Assembly: GCA_900471605.1 (NCBI GenBank)
Contig: UCEY01000009.1
Span: forward strand, 161,927 to 225,926
Reading direction: 5' to 3'
Origin: Hyphomicrobiales bacterium
Lineage (GTDB): Bacteria; Pseudomonadota; Alphaproteobacteria; Rhizobiales; Rhizobiaceae
DNA: 64,000 nucleotides
Below the pieces are notes generated by a model, which saw only the letters and a list, made by a program, of their open reading frames with translations, searched no databases and had not been told where the DNA came from. The position numbers and the translations under genes are program-made. This document shows positions 44,418-53,590 of this stretch, piece by piece. Every line of letters begins with the position of its first letter. The first letter of the stretch is position 1.

Positions 44418-45179
44418 ATGAACATGATTTCCGAAGCACGGCAGAAAAGTCTGCTCTATCTCGAAAACGTCTCGGTCTCCTTCGACGGGTTCAAGGCGCT
44501 GAACTCGCTGTCCTTTGTGGTCGAGCCCGGGGAGCTCCGGGCGATCATCGGTCCGAACGGCGCCGGCAAGACGACGATGATGGACATCATCACCGGCAAG
44601 ACGCGGCCCGATGCCGGCACCGTCCTGTTCGAGGATACGATCGACCTTACCAGACAAGACGAGGCGGATATCGCCCAGCTCGGCATCGGCCGCAAATTCC
44701 AGAAGCCGACCGTGTTCGAAAGCCACACCGTCTGGGACAATCTGGAACTGGCGCTCAACCGGTCGCGCGGTGTCTTCGCGACGCTGTTCTATACGCTGTC
44801 TGCGGAGGACAAAGCGCGCATCGAGGAAATCCTCGAAACGATCCGCCTGACGCACCGCAGGCAAGAATACGCGGCCAATCTTTCCCACGGCCAGAAGCAG
44901 TGGCTGGAGATCGGCATGCTGCTCGCCCAGGAACCGAAACTGCTGCTGGTCGACGAACCCGTCGCCGGCATGACCGATGCGGAAACGGCCGAGACGGCGG
45001 TGCTCCTGAAGGAAATCGCCAAGACCCGCTCGGTCGTGGTCGTCGAACATGACATGGGCTTCATCCGCGAACTCGGCGTCAAGGTGACGTGTCTGGCGGA
45101 AGGTTCGGTGCTCGCCGAAGGCTCGATCGACTTCGTTTCGAACGATCCGAAGGTGATCGAGAACTATCTCGGACGTTGA
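44418..45179 (+). CDS. urtD: Urea ABC transporter ATPase UrtD
   Basis: 253 residues: Walker [17 protein letters not shown], signature LSHGQKQWLEIGMLLAQEP, Walker B LLLVDEPVAGMT and switch histidine VVVEHDMGFIREL. UrtD-specific LSHGQKQWLEI distinguishes it from LivG. It starts 16 bases after urtC. Confidence 0.96.
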   Translation: MNMISEARQKSLLYLENVSVSFDGFKALNSLSFVVEPGELRAIIGPNGAGKTTMMDIITGKTRPDAGTVLFEDTIDLTRQDEADIAQLGIGRKFQKPTVFESHTVWDNLELALNRSRGVFATLFYTLSAEDKARIEEILETIRLTHRRQEYAANLSHGQKQWLEIGMLLAQEPKLLLVDEPVAGMTDAETAETAVLLKEIAKTRSVVVVEHDMGFIRELGVKVTCLAEGSVLAEGSIDFVSNDPKVIENYLGR

Positions 45180-45255
45180 GTGATGCAACTTATAGGCTTG
45201 AACCTCAAATCAGAACCGGTTTTAAAACTAACCGATTTGGAGATGGGGATATTTC

Positions 45256-45774
45256 ATGGCTTTGCTCGGCATTCTGGTTATGGCGATCGGCGGCGCAGCC
45301 GTCTGGTACTGGCGATTGAAGACGATGCGGGAGGCGGGGAGCGAGGTCATCGATTCCGTCGAACGGATGCGGGGCGCTTACAAGCGCCGACAATTCCGCA
45401 ACAAGGCGGAGGCGGCCCCTCTTGCATCGATCGGTGACCCGGCGATTGCGGCTGTGGCGTTCTTCATGTGCCTTGCCAAGGAAAAGCCGATGTATGTGGA
45501 GGCAGCGAAGGATGTCGTTCGCAACCGCATGAAAGGCATCGTCCGGCCGGGTGACATGGAAGAAGTGGTGATCTTCGGTGAATGGGCGTCGAAAAACGTC
45601 GTCAATCCGGAGGATCCGATCCGCCGCTTCCGTGATCTCTGGACGAAGGCGCTCGATCATGACGAACGCCGGCAATTGATCGGCATTGCTGAGGAAGTCG
45701 CCGAAGTCGGCGGTGACAGGACAAAGGAACAGGAGCTCGCCCTGCAGGCGCTGAGGCGAACGCTCATGAATTGA
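45256..45774 (+). CDS. Conserved-looking small protein between urtD and urtE
   Basis: 172 residues with one N-terminal transmembrane helix (LLGILVMAIGGAAVWYWRLK) and a helical soluble domain with a metal-ligand-poor, Asp/Glu-rich pattern (GRVRP-type loop, FGEWASKNVVNPEDPIRRFR, LDHDERRQLIGIAEEVAEVG). The helical layout with the DHDERRQLI segment loosely recalls TerB-like domains. Its place inside the urt operon, with 77 bases before it and 20 after it, suggests co-expression with the urea transporter. Function unknown. Confidence 0.8.
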   Translation: MALLGILVMAIGGAAVWYWRLKTMREAGSEVIDSVERMRGAYKRRQFRNKAEAAPLASIGDPAIAAVAFFMCLAKEKPMYVEAAKDVVRNRMKGIVRPGDMEEVVIFGEWASKNVVNPEDPIRRFRDLWTKALDHDERRQLIGIAEEVAEVGGDRTKEQELALQALRRTLMN

Positions 45775-45793
45775 ACGGGTAACGGTGGATCGG

Positions 45794-46489
45794 ATGCTGA
45801 CAGTCAACAACGTCAATCTTCACTATGGCGCAGCGCAGGCGCTGCGAGGCGTCTCGATCCATGCGGACATGGGCAAGATCACTTGCGTGCTGGGGCGGAA
45901 CGGCGTGGGGAAGAGTTCTCTTCTCCGCGCCGTGACCGGCCAGCATCCGGTGAGCGGCGGCACGATCAGCTTCCAGGGCGAGGTGCTGAACGGGCTTGCC
46001 CCCTATAACCGCGCCAAGCATGGCATCGGCTACGTCCCGCAGGGCCGCGAGATCTTTCCGCTGCTCACCGTCCAGGAAAATCTCGAAAGCGGTTACGCGC
46101 CGCTCGCCCGCAAGGACAAGTTCATTCCCGACGAGATCTTCTCGCTGTTTCCGGTGCTGAAATCGATGCTCGGCCGGCGCGGCGGCGACCTGTCGGGCGG
46201 GCAGCAGCAGCAGCTCGCGATCGGCCGCGCCATGGTCACCAGACCCAAGATCCTCGTGCTCGACGAGCCGACCGAAGGCATCCAGCCGTCGATCATCAAG
46301 GATATCGGCCGGGCGATCCGCTACCTGCGGGATTCAACCGGCATGGCCATTCTTTTGGTGGAACAGTATCTGGATTTCTGCCGGGAACTGGCCGACCAGG
46401 TCTACATCATGGATCGTGGCGAGATTGTGCACGAAGGGACGGCAGAGACTCTGGATACGGCAGAAGCAAGGCGGCATCTGACTGTGTGA
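45794..46489 (+). CDS. urtE: Urea ABC transporter ATPase UrtE
   Basis: 231 residues: LTVNNVNLHYGAAQALRGVS, Walker A GRNGVGKSSLLRAVTG, signature LSGGQQQQLAIGRAMVTRP, Walker B ILVLDEPTEGIQPSII and LLVEQYLDFCRELADQVYIM, the last two diagnostic of UrtE. The ATG at 45794 gives the usual start MLTVNN; a GTG three codons upstream (45785) is possible. It completes urtABCDE. Confidence 0.96.
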   Translation: MLTVNNVNLHYGAAQALRGVSIHADMGKITCVLGRNGVGKSSLLRAVTGQHPVSGGTISFQGEVLNGLAPYNRAKHGIGYVPQGREIFPLLTVQENLESGYAPLARKDKFIPDEIFSLFPVLKSMLGRRGGDLSGGQQQQLAIGRAMVTRPKILVLDEPTEGIQPSIIKDIGRAIRYLRDSTGMAILLVEQYLDFCRELADQVYIMDRGEIVHEGTAETLDTAEARRHLTV

Positions 46490-46634
46490 GACTAGTATTT
46501 TTACTGGTGAATGTTTGTATCGCGTTGCAGCACTTCGTGCGTTTCAATGCCGGCTAATATATGTTAACTACACCCACGTTTTCAGGGCATTCCGCATATA
46601 GTCGACAACCCCCGCACCCCATGATGAGGCGCTG

Positions 46635-47867
46635 ATGGTCTTTGCACGCGTTGCCGGTTTCTTCTCTCGTCCCGCTCTTACGCGCATGATTGCTGTAGGA
46701 GCTGTTTTTTTGGGCGCAACGACCTTCCTGGGGTCAATGACCGGCAGCGCTCTCGCCGCTGGCTGCGGGCAGCCGATGGCAGCAGGGCGTCACACGATCA
46801 CCATCGAAACAGACGGTGTCGCCCGTTCGGCAATCTATTTCATTCCCTCATCCTATACCGGCAAGGACAAGGTACCGCTGGTTTTCGATCTCCATGGCAG
46901 CCACAGCAATCCCCTGGGGCAGCTGAACAGAAGCTCCTGGGACAAGGTTGCGGAGAAAAACGGCTTCATCGTTCTGGCGCTGCAGGGCAGCCTGCCCGGA
47001 AGTTCGGCGGGTACCTATGCCTGGAACGTGCCTTTCGTGACCCAGCAGCCGGGAGGCCTCGACGAGATCGCCTATATCCGGCAGGCAATCGCCACCGCCA
47101 AGCAGGAATTCTGCGTCGATCCGGCGCGCATCTATGCCTCCGGTTATTCCGGCGGCGGCCGCATGCTGTCGGCCTACCTCTGCTCGGGCCGCGATGATTT
47201 TGCGGCCGCTGGTTTCGTGCATTCGCTGCGTGCCGGCCGCCCGGTCGAGACCGGCGGCAAGTGGAGCCCCGATGCGCAGGGTTGCAACCCGGCAAAGCCG
47301 ATCTCGATCATGGCTTTTGCCGGCGTCAAGGATGCGGCCAACCCCTATGCCGGCGGTGGCAGCACTTATTGGCAATACGGTTTCAAGACCGCGATCCAGC
47401 GCTGGACAGAACTCGACGGATGCAGCGGCAACGGAGAATCGAAGACGATCGGCGACGTGACCTTCAGCCTTTACGGCACCTGCAAGAACGGTGCGCGCGT
47501 CGCGTCCTATGTTTTCGCCAATGGCACGCATGACTGGCCGAAGCCGGCCCCTGCCACAGAAGCCGTGATCGCTGCCGCCAAGGACGGCGCCGCGAGCGTC
47601 ACCAAGGTGGCTGCGGTCGCCGTCGCCAAGCCGGCATTCGACGCCAATGTTGATCCGGCCTCGCGGATGTGGGACTTCTTCCGCAAGGCCGACAGCACTG
47701 ACGTGATCGCCACCGCCGCACCTGCCAAGACCGGTTCTGCGGCCAAGTCTGGCACGGGCGTTGCATCAGACTGCGGAACCGAAGCCGATCTTCAGGGGAC
47801 GACGTGCAACAGCAACCAGCCGATCGATATGCGCCGCAGCGGGCAAGGGGTGCAGGACGCCTTGTAA
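46635..47867 (+). CDS. Secreted esterase of the PHB-depolymerase/LpqC family
   Basis: 410 residues. An N-terminal signal sequence (about 15-41, ending SALAAG) precedes an alpha/beta hydrolase: oxyanion region FDLHGSHSN (about 84-92), nucleophile S172 in ASGYSGGGRM and a probable His in NGTHDWP. A low-complexity Ala/Lys/Thr tail (about 310-375) and a Cys-containing end (DCGTEADLQGTTCNSNQP) follow. Such enzymes act on polyhydroxybutyrate oligomers or feruloyl esters. Its last 64 bases overlap ureD in another frame, so it is probably in the urease operon. Confidence 0.85.
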   Translation: MVFARVAGFFSRPALTRMIAVGAVFLGATTFLGSMTGSALAAGCGQPMAAGRHTITIETDGVARSAIYFIPSSYTGKDKVPLVFDLHGSHSNPLGQLNRSSWDKVAEKNGFIVLALQGSLPGSSAGTYAWNVPFVTQQPGGLDEIAYIRQAIATAKQEFCVDPARIYASGYSGGGRMLSAYLCSGRDDFAAAGFVHSLRAGRPVETGGKWSPDAQGCNPAKPISIMAFAGVKDAANPYAGGGSTYWQYGFKTAIQRWTELDGCSGNGESKTIGDVTFSLYGTCKNGARVASYVFANGTHDWPKPAPATEAVIAAAKDGAASVTKVAAVAVAKPAFDANVDPASRMWDFFRKADSTDVIATAAPAKTGSAAKSGTGVASDCGTEADLQGTTCNSNQPIDMRRSGQGVQDAL

Positions 47868-48649
47868 CCAAGGCTTTCGGCGGACGGACACGGCTCGCCG
47901 AATTCTACCAGGAAGGCTGCGCAAAAATTCGCCTTCCGGAAACTTTTTCGCCTGAAATGGAGGCGATCCTCATCAATACGTCAGGGGGACTGACGGGCGG
48001 CGACGTGATCGAATGGTCCGTCGCCGCCGCGGCTTCCACAAGACTGTCGGTCACCACCCAGGCGAACGAGAAGATCTACAAGGCTTCGTCCGGCACCGCC
48101 TCCGTCTCCACCCATGTCACCGTCGGTGAAGATGCCTCGGTGCACTGGCTTCCCCAGGAAACCATCCTTTTCGATCAGGCCTCGCTGACCCGCCGGCTCG
48201 ACGTCGATCTCTCCGAAACCTCCGAATTCCTGGCCGTCGAAGCGGTCCTGCTTGGCCGCAAGGCAATGGGCGAGGCGGTCGCGCACGGCTTCTTCCGCGA
48301 CCGCTGGCGGGTGCGTCGGTCGGGTCAGCTGATCCATGCCGAAGAGATGAAATTCGAGGGCGAAATCGAGCAGCTTTCCCAGGCAGCCGCCGTGCTTTCC
48401 GGCCAGGTTGCGTTTGCGACGCTGTTTTATACCGGGCCGATGGCCGAGGTGCTTTTTCCCAAACTCCGTCAATGCCTTGACGATACGCCCGGCGGAGCCA
48501 GCCTGTGGACTGGCGGAGCCAGCCACTGGAATGGCAAGCTGATCGCACGGCTGGTGGCGCCGACCGGATTCGCCTTGAGAAAAATCCTGACACCGGCAAT
48601 TTCCGTATTGCGTAACGGCGCGCCAGTGCCGAAAGTCTGGAACATCTGA
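47804..48649 (+). CDS. ureD: Urease accessory protein UreD
   Basis: 281-residue chaperone that, with UreF and UreG, delivers nickel to apo-urease. Motifs: KAFGGRTRLAEFYQEGCAKI, AILINTSGGLTGGDVIEWSV, TTQANEKIYKASSG and LLGRKAMGEAVAHGFFRDRW. A GTG start at 47804 with AGGGGA before it is used; the region upstream of the conserved KAFGG is short, as usual. It begins inside the end of the esterase gene. Confidence 0.94.
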   Translation: MQQQPADRYAPQRARGAGRLVTKAFGGRTRLAEFYQEGCAKIRLPETFSPEMEAILINTSGGLTGGDVIEWSVAAAASTRLSVTTQANEKIYKASSGTASVSTHVTVGEDASVHWLPQETILFDQASLTRRLDVDLSETSEFLAVEAVLLGRKAMGEAVAHGFFRDRWRVRRSGQLIHAEEMKFEGEIEQLSQAAAVLSGQVAFATLFYTGPMAEVLFPKLRQCLDDTPGGASLWTGGASHWNGKLIARLVAPTGFALRKILTPAISVLRNGAPVPKVWNI

Positions 48650-48667
48650 TCTTACTGCGGGAATCCC

Positions 48668-48970
48668 ATGAACCTGACGCCCAGAGAAAAAGACAAACTG
48701 CTGATTGCCATGGCTGCGATCGTCGCCCGCCGACGGCTGGAGCGCGGGGTCAAGCTCAACTACCCGGAAGCGATCGCGCTGATCACCGACTACGTGGTGG
48801 AAGGCGCGCGCGACGGCCGTTCAGTGGCGGAGCTCATGGAGGCCGGCGCGCATGTCATCACCCGTGATCAAGTGATGGAAGGCATTGCCGAGATGATCCA
48901 CGACGTGCAGGTGGAAGCGACTTTTCCCGACGGCACTAAGCTCGTCACCGTGCACGAACCGATCCGCTGA
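48668..48970 (+). CDS. ureA: Urease subunit gamma
   Basis: 100-residue subunit with the invariant start [40 protein letters not shown], and [20 protein letters not shown] ending ([20 protein letters not shown]). It forms the small shell subunit of the (UreABC)3 enzyme. It starts 18 bases after ureD. Confidence 0.97.
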   Translation: MNLTPREKDKLLIAMAAIVARRRLERGVKLNYPEAIALITDYVVEGARDGRSVAELMEAGAHVITRDQVMEGIAEMIHDVQVEATFPDGTKLVTVHEPIR

Positions 48971-48980
48971 GGACGCCGCC

Positions 48981-49232
48981 ATGCTGGAACTGCGCCCCAA
49001 TTGTGAATGTTGCGACAAGGACCTCGCCCCGGAAAGCCGCGAGGCGATGATCTGCACGTTCGAGTGCACGTTCTGCGCCGCTTGCGCCAGCGACGTGCTG
49101 AAAGGCATCTGCCCGAACTGCGCCGGCGAACTGGTGCGTCGGCCGGTGCGCCCGGCGGCGGCACTCGCGCGCCATCCGGCATCCACCAAACGTGTTCTGA
49201 AGGCCGAGGGCTGCGCGCCCAAGGCGGCTTGA
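48981..49232 (+). CDS. DUF1272 zinc-ribbon-like protein
   Basis: 83 residues with a treble/zinc-ribbon pattern: [17 protein letters not shown] (two Cys pairs), [20 protein letters not shown] and [18 protein letters not shown]1272 has no established function. It lies 10 bases after ureA and 11 before ureB and so is co-transcribed with urease; a role in metal handling is possible. Confidence 0.9.
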   Translation: MLELRPNCECCDKDLAPESREAMICTFECTFCAACASDVLKGICPNCAGELVRRPVRPAAALARHPASTKRVLKAEGCAPKAA

Positions 49233-49243
49233 AGGAGAATGCC

Positions 49244-49549
49244 ATGATTCCAGGTGAAGTGATTGCCGCAGAAGGCGAAATCGAACTCAATTCCGGTGTT
49301 CCCACCGTGACCGTCGAGGTCTCCAATACCGGCGACCGGCCGGTGCAGGTCGGCAGCCATTACCACTTCTTCGAGACCAATAACGGCCTTGCCTTCGACC
49401 GCGACAAGGCGCGTGGCATGCGGCTCGACATTCCCGCCGGCACGGCTGTTCGTTTCGAGCCCGGCCAGACCCGTTCGGTGACGCTGATCCCGCTTGCCGG
49501 CAAGCGCGAGGTCTACGGTTTCCAGCAGAAGATCATGGGTGCGTTGTGA
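49244..49549 (+). CDS. ureB: Urease subunit beta
   Basis: 101-residue subunit: [58 protein letters not shown] and [26 protein letters not shown] sits 9 bases upstream of the ATG. It overlaps the next start by four bases (GTGA). Confidence 0.97.
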   Translation: MIPGEVIAAEGEIELNSGVPTVTVEVSNTGDRPVQVGSHYHFFETNNGLAFDRDKARGMRLDIPAGTAVRFEPGQTRSVTLIPLAGKREVYGFQQKIMGAL

Positions 49550-49953
49550 AATCCGTTTCCGCTGCCGCCGCCCTGGTGCTCTGCGCCCTGCCGGCCTTTG
49601 CCCAGGAGCCGAAGGCAAATTGCAAGAACCCGCAGACGCAGATGGAGATGAACATCTGCTCGCAGCGGGATTTTGATGCAGCGGACAAGGCTTTGAACGC
49701 GCAATACCAGGCGACCCGCAAGACGATGAAGGCATGGGATGCCGATGCCACGCCGGATTCCAAGGGAGCCGATGATGCGCTGGTCAAGGCGCAACGCGCC
49801 TGGGTCGCCTATCGCGACGCGCAATGCACTTCCTACGGCTTTCAGGCGCATGGCGGCTCGATGGAGCCGATGCTGATTTCCGGATGCCAGGCGGATCTTA
49901 CCCGCAAGCGGACAGCGGAACTGAAGGAGCTGGCCGAGGCTATGGGGAACTGA
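49546..49953 (+). CDS. LprI/DUF1311-family secreted protein
   Basis: 135 residues. A signal peptide ([18 protein letters not shown]) leads to a lysozyme-inhibitor LprI N-terminal (DUF1311) domain with [34 protein letters not shown], and [14 protein letters not shown] plus a final Cys ([16 protein letters not shown]). The GTG start at 49546 overlaps the ureB stop. The family binds lysozyme in mycobacteria; here the periplasmic role and link to urease are unknown. Confidence 0.87.
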   Translation: MKSVSAAAALVLCALPAFAQEPKANCKNPQTQMEMNICSQRDFDAADKALNAQYQATRKTMKAWDADATPDSKGADDALVKAQRAWVAYRDAQCTSYGFQAHGGSMEPMLISGCQADLTRKRTAELKELAEAMGN

Positions 49954-50029
49954 TGTTCGGGTATGGAAAATTGCGTCGGTAGGGAATTTTTGATAAGTAG
50001 GGAGAGGTGAGAAGTCAGGGAGTGAGACG

Positions 50030-50296
50030 ATGGGCAGATTTGAGGCGAAGACATCCATGAAGGGGCAGGCCACGATTCCCATCGAGGTGAGGAAGGCCCT
50101 TGGCTTGCCTCCCGGTGGCTTGGTGCAATTCATCGTCGATGACAACGGCAAGGTTTCGGTCGTGGCGAAGAAGAGCGGGCTTTCGCATATCAAGGGGATT
50201 TTCGGCAAGGCGGACGGCCCTATCGACATCGATGAGGCTATCTATGAGACTGTGAGGCGCCGCACGGCTGTCGACCGGCAGGAGGAGGATCCTTGA
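50030..50296 (+). CDS. AbrB/VapB-type antitoxin
   Basis: 88 residues. The swapped-hairpin AbrB/MazE DNA-binding domain (KTSMKGQATIPIEVRKALGL, PPGGLVQFIVDDNGKVSVVA, residues 6-46) precedes an acidic C-terminal toxin-binding tail (GKADGPIDIDEAIYETVRRR). It overlaps the PIN toxin by four bases (TTGA). Together they form a type II toxin-antitoxin pair between ureB and ureC. Confidence 0.9.
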   Translation: MGRFEAKTSMKGQATIPIEVRKALGLPPGGLVQFIVDDNGKVSVVAKKSGLSHIKGIFGKADGPIDIDEAIYETVRRRTAVDRQEEDP

Positions 50297-50700
50297 TCGG
50301 TCTCGATACCAATGTCCTGGTGCGCTACGCCCTCGACGATGATCCACACTGGTCGCCGATCGTTACCCGGTTCATCGATACTCAACTATCTCCGCAAAGA
50401 CCCGGTTACATCAACCCTATCACGCTTGTCGAGCTTGTTTGGACGCTGCGGCGCAAGCCTGGATACGACCGCTCCAGGCTCGCCGATCTCATCGAAAGCC
50501 TTCTCGCATCGGACAGTGTCGTCCTTGGCGAGGCCGAGGCGGTCGAGCGCGCAGCTGCTGCTTTCCGGCAGGGTGGCGCCGGCTTTGCCGATTATCTGAT
50601 TGCCGAGCTCAATGAAGCCGCCGGTGCTTCGCCAACCGTTACCATTGATCGTGGCGCGGCCAAGAGGCCGCCTTTCGTCCCATTGTCCGAGAAGGTCTGA
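50293..50700 (+). CDS. PIN-domain (VapC-type) RNase toxin
   Basis: 135 residues starting at TTG 50293 (MIGLDTNVLVRYALDDDP) behind a strong GGAGGAGG site. The PIN acidic triad/quartet is intact: D5, E47 (ITLVELVW), D100 (GAGFADYLIAE) and D119 (TIDRGAAK). VapC toxins cleave tRNA or rRNA in a ribonuclease reaction controlled by the antitoxin encoded just upstream. It ends three bases before ureC. Confidence 0.9.
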   Translation: MIGLDTNVLVRYALDDDPHWSPIVTRFIDTQLSPQRPGYINPITLVELVWTLRRKPGYDRSRLADLIESLLASDSVVLGEAEAVERAAAAFRQGGAGFADYLIAELNEAAGASPTVTIDRGAAKRPPFVPLSEKV

Positions 50701-50703
50701 ACC

Positions 50704-52413
50704 ATGCCCCACAAGATGTCCCGCGCCTCCTATGCCAGCATGTTCGGTCCGACCACGGGCGACAGGGTGCGGCTTGCCGATACCGAACTGTTCATCGAGG
50801 TGGAGAAGGATTTCACCATCTATGGCGAAGAGGTGAAGTTCGGCGGCGGCAAGGTCATTCGCGACGGCATGGGCCAGAGCCAGGCAACCCGGGCCGAAGG
50901 CGCGGTCGACACGGTGATCACCAATGCGCTGATCGTCGACCATTCCGGCATCTACAAGGCCGATGTCGGCCTGAAGGACGGCCGCATCCACGCCATCGGC
51001 AAGGCCGGCAATCCGGATACCCAGCCGGGTGTCACGATCATCGTCGGCCCATCCACCGAGGCGATTGCCGGCGAGGGCAAGATCCTGACGGCCGGCGGCA
51101 TGGATGCGCATATCCATTTCATCTGCCCGCAGCAGATCGAGGAGGCGCTGATGTCGGGCGTCACCTGCATGCTCGGCGGCGGCTCCGGCCCGGCGCATGG
51201 CACGCTGGCCACTACCTGCACCGGTGCGTGGCATATCGAGCGGATGATCGAAAGCTTCGACGCCTTCCCGATGAACCTCGCGATTGCCGGCAAGGGCAAT
51301 GCGTCGCTGCCGAAGCCGCTCGAAGAGATGATCCTCGCCGGCGCCTCGTCGCTGAAGCTGCACGAGGACTGGGGCACGACGCCGGCCGCGATCGACAATT
51401 GCCTGACGGTCGCCGACCAGTTCGACGTGCAGGTGATGATCCACACGGACACGCTGAACGAAAGCGGCTTCGTGGAAGATACCGTCGCTGCGATCCGGGG
51501 CCGTACCATCCACGCCTTCCACACGGAAGGGGCGGGCGGCGGACATGCGCCCGACATCATCAAGGTCTGCGGCAATCCGAACGTCATCCCGTCCTCGACC
51601 AATCCGACCCGGCCCTATACGGTCAATACGCTCGCCGAACATCTCGACATGCTGATGGTCTGCCATCACCTCTCGCCGTCGATCCCGGAAGACATCGCCT
51701 TTGCCGAAAGCCGCATCCGCAAGGAGACGATCGCGGCGGAAGACATCCTCCACGATCTCGGCGCCTTCTCGATCATCTCCTCCGACAGCCAGGCCATGGG
51801 CCGGGTCGGGGAAGTGGCGATCCGCACCTGGCAGACCGCCGACAAGATGAAGCGCCAGCGCGGCAGCCTGAAGGAGGAAACGGGCAATAACGACAATTTC
51901 CGCGTCAAGCGCTACATCGCCAAATACACGATCAACCCGGCGATCGCCCACGGCATCTCCCACGAGATCGGTTCGGTCGAGGTGGGCAAGCGGGCCGATC
52001 TGGTGCTCTGGAACCCGGCCTTTTTCGGTGTGAAGCCGGAAATGGTGCTGCTCGGCGGATCGATCGCGGCAGCCCCCATGGGCGATCCGAACGCCTCGAT
52101 CCCGACGCCGCAGCCGATGCATTACCGGCCGATGTTCGCCGCCTATGGCAAGCTCAGGACCAATTCGTCGGTCACCTTCGTCAGCCAGGCCTCGCTCGAT
52201 GCCGGCCTTGCGCAGCGCCTCGGCGTCGCCAAGAAGCTGCTGGCCGTCCGGAATGTGCGCGGCGGCATTTCCAAGGCTTCGATGATCCACAATTCGCTGA
52301 CGCCGCATGTGGAGGTCGATCCGGAAACCTACGAAGTGCGCGCCGATGGCGAACTCCTGACCTGCGAGCCCGCCACCGTGCTGCCGATGGCGCAGCGTTA
52401 TTTCCTGTTCTGA
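50704..52413 (+). CDS. ureC: Urease subunit alpha
   Basis: 569-residue catalytic subunit. The two-nickel site ligands are all present: H136 and H138 ([12 protein letters not shown]), the carbamylated lysine K218 ([10 protein letters not shown]), H247 ([10 protein letters not shown]), H273 ([15 protein letters not shown]) and D361 (SSDSQAMG). The active-site flap has C320-H321-H322. The enzyme splits urea to ammonia and carbamate. It starts three bases after the PIN toxin gene. Confidence 0.98.
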   Translation: MPHKMSRASYASMFGPTTGDRVRLADTELFIEVEKDFTIYGEEVKFGGGKVIRDGMGQSQATRAEGAVDTVITNALIVDHSGIYKADVGLKDGRIHAIGKAGNPDTQPGVTIIVGPSTEAIAGEGKILTAGGMDAHIHFICPQQIEEALMSGVTCMLGGGSGPAHGTLATTCTGAWHIERMIESFDAFPMNLAIAGKGNASLPKPLEEMILAGASSLKLHEDWGTTPAAIDNCLTVADQFDVQVMIHTDTLNESGFVEDTVAAIRGRTIHAFHTEGAGGGHAPDIIKVCGNPNVIPSSTNPTRPYTVNTLAEHLDMLMVCHHLSPSIPEDIAFAESRIRKETIAAEDILHDLGAFSIISSDSQAMGRVGEVAIRTWQTADKMKRQRGSLKEETGNNDNFRVKRYIAKYTINPAIAHGISHEIGSVEVGKRADLVLWNPAFFGVKPEMVLLGGSIAAAPMGDPNASIPTPQPMHYRPMFAAYGKLRTNSSVTFVSQASLDAGLAQRLGVAKKLLAVRNVRGGISKASMIHNSLTPHVEVDPETYEVRADGELLTCEPATVLPMAQRYFLF

Positions 52414-52438
52414 GGTGCCGATACCTCGGAGCCCTTGA

Positions 52439-53107
52439 ATGAAAAGGATCTTTCGCCGGCTGTTTGCCGCGGTGCTGTTGGTGGCTTTCGCGGTCGCTGC
52501 CGGGACGTTCGTCCCGCGGCCACTGTTTGCGCCGAGCCGGGCAGCGGAGGTCGGGCAAAGGCGCATCCTGGTGCTCTCCAACCCGATCCACACGGATATC
52601 GCCATTCCGCTTTCCGCAGAAACCCGTGCCGCCTTTGCTTTCCTGGGCGGGGCGGGCGTTCCGGTCTCCGATCCGGGCGCGGAATGGCTGGTGATCGGCT
52701 GGGGTGGGCGTGCCTTCTACCTGGAAACGCCGACTTGGGCGGATCTGAAGCCGATGCCGGTGTTCCGGGCACTGACGCTCGACAGGTCGGTCATGCATGT
52801 GGATGTGGCCGGCGGTATCGACGAAGGCCATCCGACGGTCATGCCGCTGGACCTGGGACCGGCGGAATTCCAGCGGCTTTCGGATTTCATCCAGACCAGC
52901 TTTGTAAGGCAAGAGGACGAGGTGGCCGTGGTGCCGGATGCGGCCTATGGTGCCTCTGATCGGTTCTTCGAAGCGAACGGCTATTTCAATGCGTTCGCCG
53001 GCTGCAATACCTGGACCGCCGCGGCACTTCGTGCAGCCGGTTTGCGCACCGGGGTCTGGAATCCGCTGCCGCAGACGCTTACGCTATCCCTCAAGCTTTT
53101 CAATTGA
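52439..53107 (+). CDS. TIGR02117/DUF2459-family membrane-anchored protein
   Basis: 222 residues. An N-terminal transmembrane/signal segment (residues 6-26) precedes the DUF2459 domain: ILVLSNPIHTDIAIPLSAET, WLVIGWGGRAFYLETPTWAD, MHVDVAGGIDEGHPTVMPLD and YFNAFAGCNTWTAAALRAAG. The C/H/N residues of FAGCNTW and PIHTDIA suggest a peptidase-like (NlpC/papain-like) fold. Its place between ureC and ureE suggests co-expression; function unknown. Confidence 0.85.
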   Translation: MKRIFRRLFAAVLLVAFAVAAGTFVPRPLFAPSRAAEVGQRRILVLSNPIHTDIAIPLSAETRAAFAFLGGAGVPVSDPGAEWLVIGWGGRAFYLETPTWADLKPMPVFRALTLDRSVMHVDVAGGIDEGHPTVMPLDLGPAEFQRLSDFIQTSFVRQEDEVAVVPDAAYGASDRFFEANGYFNAFAGCNTWTAAALRAAGLRTGVWNPLPQTLTLSLKLFN

Positions 53108-53119
53108 CCGGAGTATCCC

Positions 53120-53584
53120 ATGCAGCACATCCATTCCTATCATCCGGCAGGGGTGGTCACCGATCCGCCGGTCGATATCGTCATCCTGCCGCATGATCTG
53201 CGGCATCTGCGCCGCAAGCTGCTGCATCTCTCCAATGGCGAGATGGTGATGCTCGACCTCAAGGAGGCGGTGCTTTTCCAACACGGCGACCGGCTGGTGC
53301 TCGACAACGGCGACACGATCGAGGTGCAGGCGGCTCCCGAAAAGCTCTTCGAGATCAAGGCGCGCGATACGCTGCACCTGATCGAGCTCGCCTGGCATCT
53401 CGGTAACCGGCATCTTTCGGCGCAGATCGAGGAGGGGCGTATCCTCATCCTGCGCGACCATGTCATCCGGGCGATGCTGCAGGGGCTGGGTGCCGAGGTT
53501 GCGGAGGTCGAGGAAGGGTTCCAGCCGGCCCGCGGCGCCTATCATTCGCACGGGCCTCACGGCCATGACCATCACGGGCACTAA
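53120..53584 (+). CDS. ureE: Urease nickel metallochaperone UreE
   Basis: 154 residues. The N-terminal peptide-binding part has [20 protein letters not shown] and [20 protein letters not shown]; the metal-binding half has [20 protein letters not shown] and [15 protein letters not shown]. The His-rich tail ([13 protein letters not shown]) at the end binds nickel. It starts 12 bases after the DUF2459 gene. Confidence 0.95.
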   Translation: MQHIHSYHPAGVVTDPPVDIVILPHDLRHLRRKLLHLSNGEMVMLDLKEAVLFQHGDRLVLDNGDTIEVQAAPEKLFEIKARDTLHLIELAWHLGNRHLSAQIEEGRILILRDHVIRAMLQGLGAEVAEVEEGFQPARGAYHSHGPHGHDHHGH

Positions 53585-53590
53585 ACTTCG

